In this document: positions 17,853-26,896 of the stretch, piece after piece
How positions within the stretch are numbered: the first letter of the stretch is position 1
Layout: every line of letters starts with the position of its first letter
Source of the DNA: DSVZ01 sp037439785
GTDB taxonomy: Bacteria > Verrucomicrobiota > Verrucomicrobiia > Limisphaerales > J093
DNA length: 64,000 bases
Assembly (NCBI GenBank): GCA_037439785.1
Contig: JBBIVJ010000026.1
Coordinates: 1 to 64,000, forward strand
Direction: 5' to 3'
The notes under the pieces: model-generated
Seen by the model: the letters and a program-made list of their open reading frames with translations, nothing else
Told to the model about the DNA's origin: nothing
The model's database searches: none
Program-made: the position numbers and the translations under genes

Positions 17853-18170
17853 GCCCCACGGGCTGACCGGCACCTTGGTCCAGAGCCCGGGCCCCCGGCA
17901 AGCCCATTTGCGGGGGTAGCAGTTGAGGGAGAAAGCGAGGACCCGGCCCGGACGGGAAACCGCGCGGACACCTACCGCTCCGCTCGGTCTTGTCCCTCTC
18001 GCCCCTTCTGCAGCGCGGGAACGATTGCCGACTGGTCACGCTGTGGCTTGCTGCGCTTCTGCGCTCGGACTTCTGCCTTCGGACTTCGACCTTCGGACTT
18101 CGTCGCAATCCGGCATCCCAACCCTTCGGCTGCCTTCGACAGCTCTCGGCCCTGCCCCCCGGCGGATTTG
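17853..18170. other. Intergenic region with repeated CGGACTTC motifs
   Basis: No gene is visible in these ~320 bases between the tRNA and the delta-60 gene. The stretch 18,064-18,107 contains three copies of CGGACTTC separated by TGC/GAC-type spacers, the reverse complement of the heptamer found upstream of nth. Confidence 0.6.
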
Positions 18171-19499
18171 CTAACGGAGGCGGTAGAAGGCGTGGGGAAG
18201 TTGCGCCGCGCCAGGGTCCACGAAATTGAACGGCGGCCAGGCAGGGAAATTGGTGATGGCAAACACGTCCACCCAGTCGCGCTTCAGCCGGGTCGAGCGT
18301 TGCACGGCAAAGAAGCCCCCCTGTCCCGGGAGCCGGCCGTGAACCTCGCCACTCGGCAGCCGGACCAGTCGCTCGATGCGCAGGTCGTAAAGCTCCCGGC
18401 CTGCCGGGGAATAGCGGTAAAAGTAACGAGGGCTGCTGAAGGAAGCCCTACTCCGGCGCAGGGTGCCGACGACGCCCGAGTCCGCCACCGCCAGGACCGG
18501 GGGCCAGAGGATGAAAGGGTTGAAGCTGGTGTCCGGCGTGCCGCCAGGAGAGAAGCGTCCCACCACCCCCGCACCGTCCCACCAAGCAGCCAGGGCACGG
18601 CCGTCCGGTTGGCCCACCAGAGCCACGGTGTTGAACGTGTGAATCACCTCGGCCACTTCGGCCAGCGCCGTACCCGGCGGGGCGGAGCGGTCCGCTGGCA
18701 GGCGCAGCAGACCGGATTCGGCGCCCACCCAGAGGCTGCCATCAGCGGAGACCCAAAGGGCCTGGAGGGCGGCCGGGCTGGTCCATTCCCACTCCGGGTC
18801 CGGCCGGCCATCGGCCCGGAGTCGCCGCAGGATTCCGACGCCGGTCAACGCATCCCGCCCGGCCACCACCACCCGTTGGTCGGCATCCAGGGCCAGCGCG
18901 GTCAACCCGTCAAACCCCAGCTCGACCGGCCGAAACGTCGGGTCCGGCCGCCCGTCGGGCCGCAGGCGCACCACACCCGGACTTCGCCCCGGCCCGTGAA
19001 ACCAGCCCACGCCCCCCAGGACCACGCGGCCATCCACCAACCGGGCCCCCAGCAGGTAATTCACCGGGACCTCCGCCGTGTCCCAGATGTCCGGCGGAAC
19101 AAACGCCTCGTCCAACCTCCCGTCCGGGTGGTAGCGCGCCACGCTGCTGCGGGGCTGCTCGCCCACGCGCCGGAACTGGCCGCCCACCAGCACCTGGGTC
19201 TCCCCCACGGGCACCACCGCCTCCACCTCGCCTGCCAGGGCCGGCGTGGGGTCAAACGACAGGTCCAAGGTTCCCGTCGGATGCAACCGGGCCAGCCCCG
19301 GCCGCGGCACGCCCTGGTAGTGCCGAAAATTGCCCCCGATCAGGATGCGGTCGCCGCGATACACCGCGATCCCCCGGACCTACCCATCCGCGCCTTCGCC
19401 CGGATCAAACGTGGGGTCCACCACCAGCAATGCCAGAACCGGTCTGCACACCGCGAACCACCCGGAGAGTCCGCCGAAGAACAACACCGACCGTTTCAT
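18171..19499 (-). pseudogene. Delta-60 repeat beta-propeller protein interrupted by TAG
   Basis: Read from the ATG at 19499, the gene opens with a signal peptide and the typical first repeat (VDPTFDPGEGADG), meets an in-frame TAG (19380-19382), and continues in the same frame with VRGIAVYRGDRILIGGNF and several further delta-60 blades (for example VLVGGQFRRVGEQPRSSVARY) to HAFYRLR. Delta-60 proteins are secreted propellers of unknown ligand. The uninterrupted length would be ~442 residues. The stop replaces a residue in an otherwise well-kept repeat, so the lesion is a single substitution. A GTG at 19364 could restart translation but would lack the signal peptide. Confidence 0.8.
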
Positions 19500-19590
19500 G
19501 GCGCCTGAGGGAAGTGTGCCGCAAGCATTCTCCACCCGCCTGCCCCTGTCAACGGCCCGGCCGGCGGGGCCGCCGCGCACGCGTGGGGCT

Positions 19591-20529
19591 TCAGCCCCCC
19601 GCTTCGTCCAGCCGCGCCTCGAGGGCCGCGGCCACCACCTCGACCGGCAGGGCCGTCAGCCCGTGGGGATGCCGCAACAGCCGCAGCCGGTCGCTGCGCG
19701 GCGCCCAGACCGCCGGATCGGTCTCGCCCCACAACACCACCCCCGGCAGGTCCAGCGCCGCCGCCAGGTGCGTGATGCCCGAATCATGCCCCACAAACAC
19801 CCCGCCCTCCGCCAGCCGACCGGCCAGTTCAACCAGCGGCAGGCTCTGCGCCCGCTCCAGTCGCTCTTCCGGCCAGCACCGCACCAGCCGCGGCAGCCGT
19901 TCGGCCTCCGCCTCCCCGCTCACCAGGAGCAGTTCCAGGCCCGCCCGCGCGGCCAGCCGCTCCAGCAACGCCGCCCAGCGCGCCTCCGGCCAGTTCTTGC
20001 GCTCGCTGCCGCTGCCCGGATGCGCCACCAGGCGCCGACGCCGTGCCGGCCCTGCCGCGGCGGCTTCCCGCAATCGCAGTCGCGGCACGGGGTCGGCCTC
20101 GAAGATGGCCAGCCGGGTCAACGGCTCCAGCAGCACCTCGGTGGCGTGGCACCTCCCGCCTTCCGGGGGCCGGTGCGGTCCGGCAATGAACGTCGCCCCC
20201 GTGCAGCGGCGGACGTTGTCCTCGAAGTACCGGTCCGGGTCGTAGAGGTAGCTGACGATGACCGCGCAGGCGGCGAAGAAGGCGGCCAGCTCGGCGGGCG
20301 GTTCGGCGCGGGGATTGAAAAACGCCGCCAGCGGGCGCGCCTCGATGGGGCGCACTTCATCGGCCAGGCCGCCGGCCAGGGCCAGTTGAGCGATGTGCGG
20401 GTAACCCAGCACGGTGAGGTGCGCGCGGGGGAAGTGTGTCCGCAACGCCGCCAGCACCGGCAGGGTGAGGATGAAATCGCCAATGGCCCCCCCGCGGATG
20501 ACCAGGATGCGCGGGGGCGCGGCGGTCAT
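19591..20529 (-). CDS. Glycosyltransferase family 9 (heptosyltransferase-like)
   Basis: This 312-residue cytoplasmic enzyme has a GT-B fold. The N-terminal ILVIRGGAIGDFILTLPVL (residues 8-26) is the GT9 acceptor-side glycine loop; RLVAHPGSGSERKNWP near residue 165 and GVFVGHDSGITHLAAALDLPG near residues 237-257 form the ADP-heptose binding side. It is shorter than the WaaF homolog at 55,738 and probably adds heptose or a related sugar to LPS core. The ATG at 20529 is chosen because it directly precedes the first strand. It lies 26 bases after the small membrane protein gene on the same strand. Confidence 0.85.
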   Translation of the reverse strand: MTAAPPRILVIRGGAIGDFILTLPVLAALRTHFPRAHLTVLGYPHIAQLALAGGLADEVRPIEARPLAAFFNPRAEPPAELAAFFAACAVIVSYLYDPDRYFEDNVRRCTGATFIAGPHRPPEGGRCHATEVLLEPLTRLAIFEADPVPRLRLREAAAAGPARRRRLVAHPGSGSERKNWPEARWAALLERLAARAGLELLLVSGEAEAERLPRLVRCWPEERLERAQSLPLVELAGRLAEGGVFVGHDSGITHLAAALDLPGVVLWGETDPAVWAPRSDRLRLLRHPHGLTALPVEVVAAALEARLDEAGG

Positions 20530-20555
20530 AACGAAGGGCCGGGCGCCGCCGCGGA

Positions 20556-21110
20556 TCAGCCGCCGGCGGCGCGCACGGCGGTCAGGCCGATCACCGCCAC
20601 GATCAGCCCGAAGATCAGCCGGGCCAGGCTGGTGGCGCGGATGCGCGCCTCGCTGGCGGTGAGCCAGCCGATGAAGTCCCGCAGCCGCCAGGGCGAGATG
20701 GTGAACCAGATGGCCAGCACCACCCACACGTAGGCCCAGGTGGTGACCACCAGCCGCCAGTTCGTGTCCACCCACCGGATGGTGTTCAGCGTCAGGTGGG
20801 CCAGCAGCAGCACCACCACCGCCAGCCCCCGCACGGCCAGGAAGTCGCGCACAAAGAGACACGCGCCGAACCCGACCACCGCAAAGCCGATGAACAGCGC
20901 CGGCTTGAACGCGGCGAAGTCGGCGATCTGGTCCTGCTTGAGGTTCCACAGAAACCAGACCGTGCCCAGCGGCATCAGGATGTACCCCCACAGCTCCGAG
21001 CGGGGGAACTGGCGCAACCAGGCACCAAACGCCGCGGGTCGGAGCAGGCCGAACAATTGCGGCAGCGCGTAGCCCAGGCCCAGCAGGGTGACCAACAGGT
21101 ATGGCTTCAT
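20556..21110 (-). CDS. Integral membrane protein of unknown function
   Basis: This 184-residue protein has about five hydrophobic segments (near residues 4-24, 42-56, 70-86, 90-108, 125-140 and 160-178) joined by short polar loops, and no domain I recognise. It starts 4 bases after the miaB stop on the same strand and is followed by the GT9 gene, so the three may be one transcript. The pairing with a glycosyltransferase hints at an envelope role, but that is inference only. Confidence 0.7.
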   Translation of the reverse strand: MKPYLLVTLLGLGYALPQLFGLLRPAAFGAWLRQFPRSELWGYILMPLGTVWFLWNLKQDQIADFAAFKPALFIGFAVVGFGACLFVRDFLAVRGLAVVVLLLAHLTLNTIRWVDTNWRLVVTTWAYVWVVLAIWFTISPWRLRDFIGWLTASEARIRATSLARLIFGLIVAVIGLTAVRAAGG

Positions 21111-21114
21111 CCGG

Positions 21115-22473
21115 TCAATCGGGGTCCAAAATCGCGGGGTCGCCGTACAGCGTGGTCGCCCTGGCCCGCACCACCCGCACCGGCAGCAGTTCGCCCACGT
21201 GCCGCGGGCTGCCCTCGAAGACCACCAGCTTGTTGCACGGCGTGCGGCCCTCCAGCCGCGCGGGGTTCTTGCGGCTGGGGCCCTCGACCAGGATCGTCAC
21301 CGTCCGGCCCACCAGCGCTTCCAGGTGCCGACGGGTCTGCTCCCCCACCCGATCCAGCAGCCGGGCGTGCCGTTCCTCGATGACCTCGCGCGGGAGCTGC
21401 CCGGGCATGGCGGCGGCCGGCGTGCCCGGGCGCGGCGAGAACTTGAAGACAAAGGCCCCGGCAAAGTCCGCCTCCCGCACCAGTGCGAGCGTCTGCTCGA
21501 AGTCCTCCTCCATCTCGCCGGGGAAGCCCACGATCAGGTCGGTGGTCAGGCCGATGTCCGGTCGCGCGGCGCGCAGTTGCGCCACGATCTCGAGGAACCG
21601 CGCCCGCGTGTAGCCGCGGCGCATCCGCCGCAGGATGCGGTCGCTGCCGCTCTGGGCCGGCAGGTGGGCGCCGGGACAGAGCCGGGGCAGCCGGGCGTAG
21701 GCCTCGACCAGGTCGGCGCCGTAGCCGCGGGGGTGGGGCGAGGTGAAGCGGATGCGCTCCAGGCCCTCGACCGCATGCACCGCCTCGAGCAATTGCACAA
21801 AGGGCGAGCGCCCGTCCCGCCGCGGCAGCTCCCGCCGCCCGTAGCTGGTCACGATCTGGCCCAACAGGGTCACCTCGCGCACGCCGCGGGCGACCAGCTC
21901 GCGGCACTCGGCCACGAGGTCCTCGATGGGCCGGCTGCGCTCGGCACCGCGGGTCCGGGGCACGATGCAGAAGGTGCACCGCTGGTTGCAGCCCTGCATG
22001 ATGCTGACAAAGGCGGTGACGGCCCGCGGGCGGCCGGGCGCCTCGAGCACGTGCTCGCGGATTTGCCCCTCGCTGCCCGGCTCGGCCTCCACCTCGCACA
22101 CCTGCCGGCGGCGGCCGGCCAGCAGTTCCTCCACCAGCTCGGGGGCGCGATGCAGCTTCTGCGTGCCCAGGACCAGGCGCACGCCGGGGGTCTGTTCCAG
22201 CAACGCCGCCCCGCGGGCCTGGGCCATGCAGCCCAGGTAGCCCAGCACCACGCCGGGCCGGTGCCGGCGCACCTCCGCCGCCAGGGTGCCCATCTTGCCC
22301 AGCGCCTTCTGCTCGGCGGTGTCCCGCACGCTGCACGTGTTCAGCAGCACCACATCCGCGGTCGCCTCCGAGACAGCCAGGGTGTAGCCACGGGCCAGGA
22401 ACCGGGCGGCGATCGCTTCGGAATCGCGCTCGTTCATCTGGCAGCCGTAGGTCTTGATGAACACGCTGGGCAT
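21115..22473 (-). CDS. miaB: tRNA-2-methylthio-N6-dimethylallyladenosine synthase MiaB
   Basis: MiaB is a radical-SAM methylthiotransferase that modifies A37 of tRNAs. The 452-residue protein has the N-terminal UPF0004 domain with its three cluster cysteines (C11 in TYGCQMN, C47 in LNTCSVR, C82 in GYLGCMA), the radical-SAM motif MQGCNQRCTFC (C162, C166, C169) followed by VPRTRG, and a C-terminal TRAM domain (LVEGPSRKNPARLEGRTPCN). TYGCQMNE and IVPRTRG favour MiaB over RimO or MtaB. It heads a probable three-gene transcript. Confidence 0.94.
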   Translation of the reverse strand: MPSVFIKTYGCQMNERDSEAIAARFLARGYTLAVSEATADVVLLNTCSVRDTAEQKALGKMGTLAAEVRRHRPGVVLGYLGCMAQARGAALLEQTPGVRLVLGTQKLHRAPELVEELLAGRRRQVCEVEAEPGSEGQIREHVLEAPGRPRAVTAFVSIMQGCNQRCTFCIVPRTRGAERSRPIEDLVAECRELVARGVREVTLLGQIVTSYGRRELPRRDGRSPFVQLLEAVHAVEGLERIRFTSPHPRGYGADLVEAYARLPRLCPGAHLPAQSGSDRILRRMRRGYTRARFLEIVAQLRAARPDIGLTTDLIVGFPGEMEEDFEQTLALVREADFAGAFVFKFSPRPGTPAAAMPGQLPREVIEERHARLLDRVGEQTRRHLEALVGRTVTILVEGPSRKNPARLEGRTPCNKLVVFEGSPRHVGELLPVRVVRARATTLYGDPAILDPD

Positions 22474-22712
22474 GGCCCAAGGGCGGAAAAACTAGGGAGG
22501 CCCGCCCCGGCGCGAAAGCCCGAAGTTGCGGCCCGCGGCGGCCGGGGCGCATCTCGACCTGGAGCGGGTTGGGAAAACCGGGGACTGCAGGCCGGGAAGT
22601 CTGCGCGCCGGCCAACCCGGCAACGGCAAGAAACTGAGCTGCGCCGGGCCGCCCACCCCCTCCGGCCGGCCGGCCACTTGACCCCTGCGCCCTGCCCGCC
22701 CACGATGCCGCC

Positions 22713-23453
22713 ATGCACCGCCCATGGATGGTCCGCCTCGCCAGCTTCCTGATCGTGGCAGGGAGCGCCCTGCCCCCCGCCCGCCCGGCCGACACGCCCC
22801 CCAACACCCTGACCGGGGAGGAACGGGCGGCCGGCTGGCGGTTGCTCTTCGACGGCCGCACCACCGCCGGCTGGCGCAGCTTCCGGAAAACCACCTTCCC
22901 CGAGCGCGGGTGGGTGATCGAGGAGGGGTGCCTGAAGCACGTCGCCCGCGGCGGCGGCGGCGATGTGATCACCGACGCCGCCTTCGAGGACTTCGAGCTG
23001 GTGTGGGATTGGCGGCTGGCCCCCGGCGCCAACAGCGGGGTGAAGTATTTCGTGACCGAGAGCCGCCGTTCGGCTCTCGGCCACGAGTACCAACTGGTGG
23101 CCCCCCGCCACCCCGAGGCGGTGGACCAGCCCACCAAACACGTCACTGCCTCCTTCTACGACGTGCTGCCGGTGCGCGTGCCCATCCGGCTGCGGCCGCC
23201 CGGTGAGTTCAACACCTCCCGCCTCGTGGTCCGGGATGGACGCGTCGAGCACTGGCTCAACGGCGAGAAGGTCCTCGAGTACGAGCCGGGCAGCGCCGCG
23301 GTCCGGGCCGCCGTGGCCGCGGGCAAGTTCAAGGACGTGCCCGGCTTCGGCCAGAAGGTGCGCGGGCACCTGCTCCTGCAGGACCACGGCGGCGAGGTGT
23401 GGTTCCGCAACCTGAAAATCCGCGAGTTCCCCGCCGGGGCCACGGGCCGGTGA
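22713..23453 (+). CDS. Exported DUF1080 (3-keto-disaccharide hydrolase) protein
   Basis: This 246-residue protein has a signal peptide (residues 1-26) and a DUF1080 concanavalin-like domain: GWRLLFDGRTTAGWRSFRK near residue 42, WVIEEGCLK near residue 66, DFELVWDWRLAPGANSGVKY near residue 92 (the family GNSG-type loop), and LLLQDHGGEVWFRNLKIR near the end. Some characterised members cleave 3-keto-glucosides produced by Gfo/Idh/MocA oxidoreductases, so it may work with the exported oxidoreductase at 5215 although they are not linked. It lies 52 bases upstream of the cytochrome gene. Confidence 0.88.
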   Translation: MHRPWMVRLASFLIVAGSALPPARPADTPPNTLTGEERAAGWRLLFDGRTTAGWRSFRKTTFPERGWVIEEGCLKHVARGGGGDVITDAAFEDFELVWDWRLAPGANSGVKYFVTESRRSALGHEYQLVAPRHPEAVDQPTKHVTASFYDVLPVRVPIRLRPPGEFNTSRLVVRDGRVEHWLNGEKVLEYEPGSAAVRAAVAAGKFKDVPGFGQKVRGHLLLQDHGGEVWFRNLKIREFPAGATGR

Positions 23454-23505
23454 CCGCCCCACCCCGGCGCGGCCCGGCGGGCGCGGTGCGAGCTTGCCTG
23501 CCCTG

Positions 23506-24321
23506 ATGGGCCGGATAAGCTCCCGCCCGTTGAACGCCCCGGACCGCTCCCACCGCGCGCGCCCCCTGCTGGTCACGCTGGGAATTGCCGCTTCCGGCCT
23601 GGCCCTGCTGAGTTCCTGCTCGACCGTGGACCGCACGGTGGCCGCGCCGCCGCACATCGAGGGGGCCAGCTTTGTCGGCAACGCCGCCTGCGTGGACTGT
23701 CACGCTCCCATCACCCGCCTCTTCGACTCCAGCCCCCACGGCCGCTACCACCGCGGCGACCTCGCCCACGCCGGCGAGACCGGCTGCGAGTCCTGCCACG
23801 GGCCGGGCAGCCAGCACGTGGCAGCCGCCGGCGCGCGGGAGTTCATCGTGAATCCCGGCCGTGACCCGGCGGCCTGCTTTGCCTGCCACCTCGAAACGCA
23901 CGCCGAGTTCCACCTGCCCCACCGCCATCCGGTCCTGGAAGGGCGGATGAACTGCGTGGACTGCCACGACCCCCACGGCCCGGACGTGATGAAACCGGCC
24001 GGCGGCCTGGCGATGGCGCGGCTGAACGAGTCCTGCGCCGGTTGCCACCGCGAGCAGGCGCGGCCGTTCGTCTTCGAGCACGAGGCGCTGCGCGAAGGTT
24101 GCACCGTCTGCCATCAACCCCACGGCTCGGTCTCGCCCGCCCTGCTCCCCCAGCGCGACGCCAGCCTGTGCCTGAAATGCCACGCCCAGGTCCAGCAGCC
24201 CGGCGCGGTCATGATCGGCAAGGTGGACCATGCCTCGCTGCTGCGGCTGGGCTCGTGCTGGGGCGCCGGCTGCCACACCGCGGTGCACGGCTCGAACATC
24301 CACCCCAAACTGCTCTACTGA
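23506..24321 (+). CDS. Multiheme cytochrome c lipoprotein (DmsE/MtrA-like)
   Basis: This 271-residue protein has seven CXXCH heme motifs (near residues 62, 94, 124, 150, 177, 199 and 222) plus an eighth cysteine pair in a CX4CH arrangement (SCWGAGCH, near 251) that may bind heme non-canonically. A hydrophobic N-terminus ends in a lipobox-like LLSSC, so the protein is probably membrane-anchored on the periplasmic side. The heme layout (pairs separated by short histidine-rich linkers) resembles the DmsE/MtrA electron-transfer family, which normally has ten hemes. The start ATG at 23506 is preferred over a TTG four codons upstream. The next gene, a beta-barrel, begins 2 bases after the stop. Confidence 0.85.
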   Translation: MGRISSRPLNAPDRSHRARPLLVTLGIAASGLALLSSCSTVDRTVAAPPHIEGASFVGNAACVDCHAPITRLFDSSPHGRYHRGDLAHAGETGCESCHGPGSQHVAAAGAREFIVNPGRDPAACFACHLETHAEFHLPHRHPVLEGRMNCVDCHDPHGPDVMKPAGGLAMARLNESCAGCHREQARPFVFEHEALREGCTVCHQPHGSVSPALLPQRDASLCLKCHAQVQQPGAVMIGKVDHASLLRLGSCWGAGCHTAVHGSNIHPKLLY

Positions 24322-24323
24322 CC

Positions 24324-26762
24324 ATGCGCCCCGCCCCGGTCTTTGCCTCCGCCGGCCGCCACCGGCGACGCTGCGCCGGCGTGTGCCTGGCCGGGCTGCT
24401 GCTGGGCCCCGGCACGGTCCCCGCCGCGGCCGCGGAATCCCCGGCCGTGGACCCGGCCCGGCTGCCCCCGCCGGTCGCGCGGACGGTGGACTTCGAGCGC
24501 GAGGTGCGGCCGATCTTCGAGGCCGCCTGTTTCCGCTGCCACGCCGGCGAGCGGCCCCGCAGCCGCTACCGCCTGACCGACCGCGAATCCGCCCTCCGCG
24601 ACGGCGCCCTCGGCGTGGCCATCGTGGCCGGCGACAGCGCCCGCAGCCCGCTGATCCATTACGTGGCGCGGCTGGTGCCCGACCTGGAAATGCCGCCGGA
24701 AGGCAAGGGCGAGCCGTTGACCCCCGAACAGGTGGGCGTGCTCCGCGCCTGGATTGACCAGGGGGCGCCCTTCCCCGAGGAGCCGGCCGAAGCGCGGCTG
24801 AAACGCTCGCTGCGCGCCACCTCGGCGTTCGCGTGGGTGGCGGTGGACGGCAACGCCGCCGCGTTCCGCCAGCACCAGTGGCGACCGGACGGCGTCGCGG
24901 GGGGCTTCGAGCACGTGGAATGGCAGGAGCCAGTGGGCCGGGACGGCCGCTTCACCGCGGAGACGCGCCTGCTTTTCGGCGCCGAGGACTACGAGGTTAA
25001 GTTGAGCTACAACCAGCGGGACGTGGGCTTCCTGCGCGGCGGCTACGCGCAGGCCCGGCGCTGGTTCGCGGATACCGGCGGGTACCATCCGGCCCTGGGA
25101 CCGTCCGCCTTCCGGCTTGGCCGGGACCTGCATTTGGACCTGGGCCGGGCGTGGTTCGAGGCCGGCCTGACCCGGCCGCACCTGCCCCGCCTGACCCTGG
25201 GCTACGAGCACGAGTTCCGCGACGGCGCGCGCGCCACGCTTCAGTGGGGGCCGGTGATCGCCCCGGCCACCTTCGAGTCCCGCGCGATCTTTCCCGCGGC
25301 CAAACACGTCGAGGAACAGGTGCACCGGATCACCTTCAACCTCCGCCACACCCTGGCCGGCGTGGACCTCGAGAACGATTTCCGCGGCACCTGGACCGAC
25401 CTGCGCACCCGCCGCGACAACGTGGATCACCTCACCCTCGGCTCGATCCTGCCCGACAGCGTGACCCGCCTCCAGGAGCGGTTCCGCTCCTTCGAGGGCG
25501 CCAACGCCCTGCGCCTGGAAAAGCCGGTACGGGATTGGCTCCTGCTCAGCGGCGGCTACCTCTACTCGAACCTCGACGGCGAGGCCGGCTTCCACAGCGA
25601 GACCTTCCTGCCGGCCGACCCGGCGCTGGGGCCGTTTGTCGGGGCACAGGCGCCGGAAATCGTGCTGCGGCGCGAGGCGCATGTCTTCAACGCCAACGCC
25701 CGCGTCGGCCCCTGGCAGGCGCTGACGCTCGCCGGCGGCGTGCAGGGGGACTGGAGCCGGCAGGAGGGTTTCGGCCGGGCCAGCCTGTTCGGTTTTCCCA
25801 CCGCGCTGGACGCCAACCTGGACCGCTTTGCCCTCACCGAACACCTCGGCCTGCGCTACACCGGCCTCCCCTTCACGGTGCTCCAGGCCGAGGCCCGCCT
25901 CCAGCAGGAGGAGTATGGCCAGTATGAACGCCAGGCCGTGGACGACGGCTTCGGCGACGCCGCCGATTTCCTGCGCGACACCGACGCCCGCGCCCGCCTC
26001 TGGGACGTGCGCGCCGGCGCCACCGTCTCGCCCTGGCCCCGCTGGTCCTTCGAGGCCGGCTACCGCCACCGGCTCAGCGAAACGGACTTCCTGCCCGGCC
26101 GCGACGAGGACCTCTCCGACCTCCCCGGCAACGGCTACCCCGCCTTCCTCCGCGCCCGCGACCTGGCCACCGACGAGGTCCAGACCCGGCTGGTCTGGCG
26201 GGCCACGACCTGGCTCAAGGCCAGCCTCAAGTACCAGCACCTGGACAGCCGCTACGACACCGAGACCGCCACCGCCGCGGAGCCTGTCAGCGGCGCCGCG
26301 CTGCCGGGCGGACGGCTGCAGGCCGGTCGCCATCGCGCCCACGTGTACAGCCTCAACACCACCCTCACCCCCCACCGCCGCTGGCTCTGGCACACCACCC
26401 TCTCGCTCAGCGACGCCGAAACCACCACCGGCCTGCCCACGCCGGCGGTGGTGCCCTACGCCGGCCAGATTTACACCGTCCTCTCCAGCCTGACCTTCGT
26501 GCTGGATGCGCGCACCGAGCTGACCAGCAGCTACGCGTTCACGAAGGCGGACTACGCCCAGACGCACTTTGCCGAGGGCCTCCCGTTGGGGCTTGTATTC
26601 GAGCGCCACAACCTGCTGGTGGGGGTGCGGCGCCAGTTCCGCCCCGGCCTGAGCGCCAGCCTCCAGTACGGCTTGTTCCGGCACGAGGAGCCCGGCCTGG
26701 GCGGCGCGACCGACTACACCGCCCACGGCGTGTTCGCCTGGATCAGCCGGCGCTTCGAGTAG
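24324..26762 (+). CDS. Cytochrome c domain fused to a predicted outer-membrane beta-barrel
   Basis: This 812-residue exported protein has a signal peptide ending near residue 38, then a PSCyt1-type cytochrome domain (FEREVRPIFEAACFRCHAGE, CXXCH at 69-73, with the LEMPP methionine near residue 127). From ~170 to the end the sequence alternates amphipathic strands with aromatic girdles and charged turns, and closes on FAWISRRF, as in outer-membrane barrels. The length and its position directly after a multiheme cytochrome match the MtrB/PioB porin of porin-cytochrome electron conduits. It is unusual to find a c-type heme domain on the barrel protein itself. The barrel assignment rests on pattern, not on a recognised motif. 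Confidence 0.7.
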   Translation: MRPAPVFASAGRHRRRCAGVCLAGLLLGPGTVPAAAAESPAVDPARLPPPVARTVDFEREVRPIFEAACFRCHAGERPRSRYRLTDRESALRDGALGVAIVAGDSARSPLIHYVARLVPDLEMPPEGKGEPLTPEQVGVLRAWIDQGAPFPEEPAEARLKRSLRATSAFAWVAVDGNAAAFRQHQWRPDGVAGGFEHVEWQEPVGRDGRFTAETRLLFGAEDYEVKLSYNQRDVGFLRGGYAQARRWFADTGGYHPALGPSAFRLGRDLHLDLGRAWFEAGLTRPHLPRLTLGYEHEFRDGARATLQWGPVIAPATFESRAIFPAAKHVEEQVHRITFNLRHTLAGVDLENDFRGTWTDLRTRRDNVDHLTLGSILPDSVTRLQERFRSFEGANALRLEKPVRDWLLLSGGYLYSNLDGEAGFHSETFLPADPALGPFVGAQAPEIVLRREAHVFNANARVGPWQALTLAGGVQGDWSRQEGFGRASLFGFPTALDANLDRFALTEHLGLRYTGLPFTVLQAEARLQQEEYGQYERQAVDDGFGDAADFLRDTDARARLWDVRAGATVSPWPRWSFEAGYRHRLSETDFLPGRDEDLSDLPGNGYPAFLRARDLATDEVQTRLVWRATTWLKASLKYQHLDSRYDTETATAAEPVSGAALPGGRLQAGRHRAHVYSLNTTLTPHRRWLWHTTLSLSDAETTTGLPTPAVVPYAGQIYTVLSSLTFVLDARTELTSSYAFTKADYAQTHFAEGLPLGLVFERHNLLVGVRRQFRPGLSASLQYGLFRHEEPGLGGATDYTAHGVFAWISRRFE

Positions 26763-26804
26763 GCCCAACCCGGCGCGCCTCCCCGGCGCCCCGCCTCGAA
26801 ACAG

Positions 26805-26838
26805 CGCGCCCGGGATTCCGCGAAGAACCCCGGGCGTG
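26805..26838. terminator. Bidirectional hairpin between convergent genes
   Basis: A 10-bp stem (CGCGCCCGGG at 26805-26814 with CCCGGGCGTG at 26829-26838, one G-T pair) and a 14-nt loop lie between the stop of the barrel gene and the stop of the converging monoheme gene. There is only a T-containing, not a pure T, tail (GGTTTGGGTTTGGG), so termination efficiency is uncertain. Confidence 0.65.
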
Positions 26839-26896
26839 CGGGTTTGGGTTTGGGTCAGGCGAAATCCTTCGGTGCCGGCCGCCGGCCGCCAGCGGC

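Noticed and set aside
12171..19382. Recoding of TAG as an amino acid in this organism
   Set aside because: TAG is used as the ordinary stop of several intact genes here (for example at 1649-1651, 26760-26762, 35633-35635 and 49931-49933), so the two in-frame TAG codons are best read as lesions.
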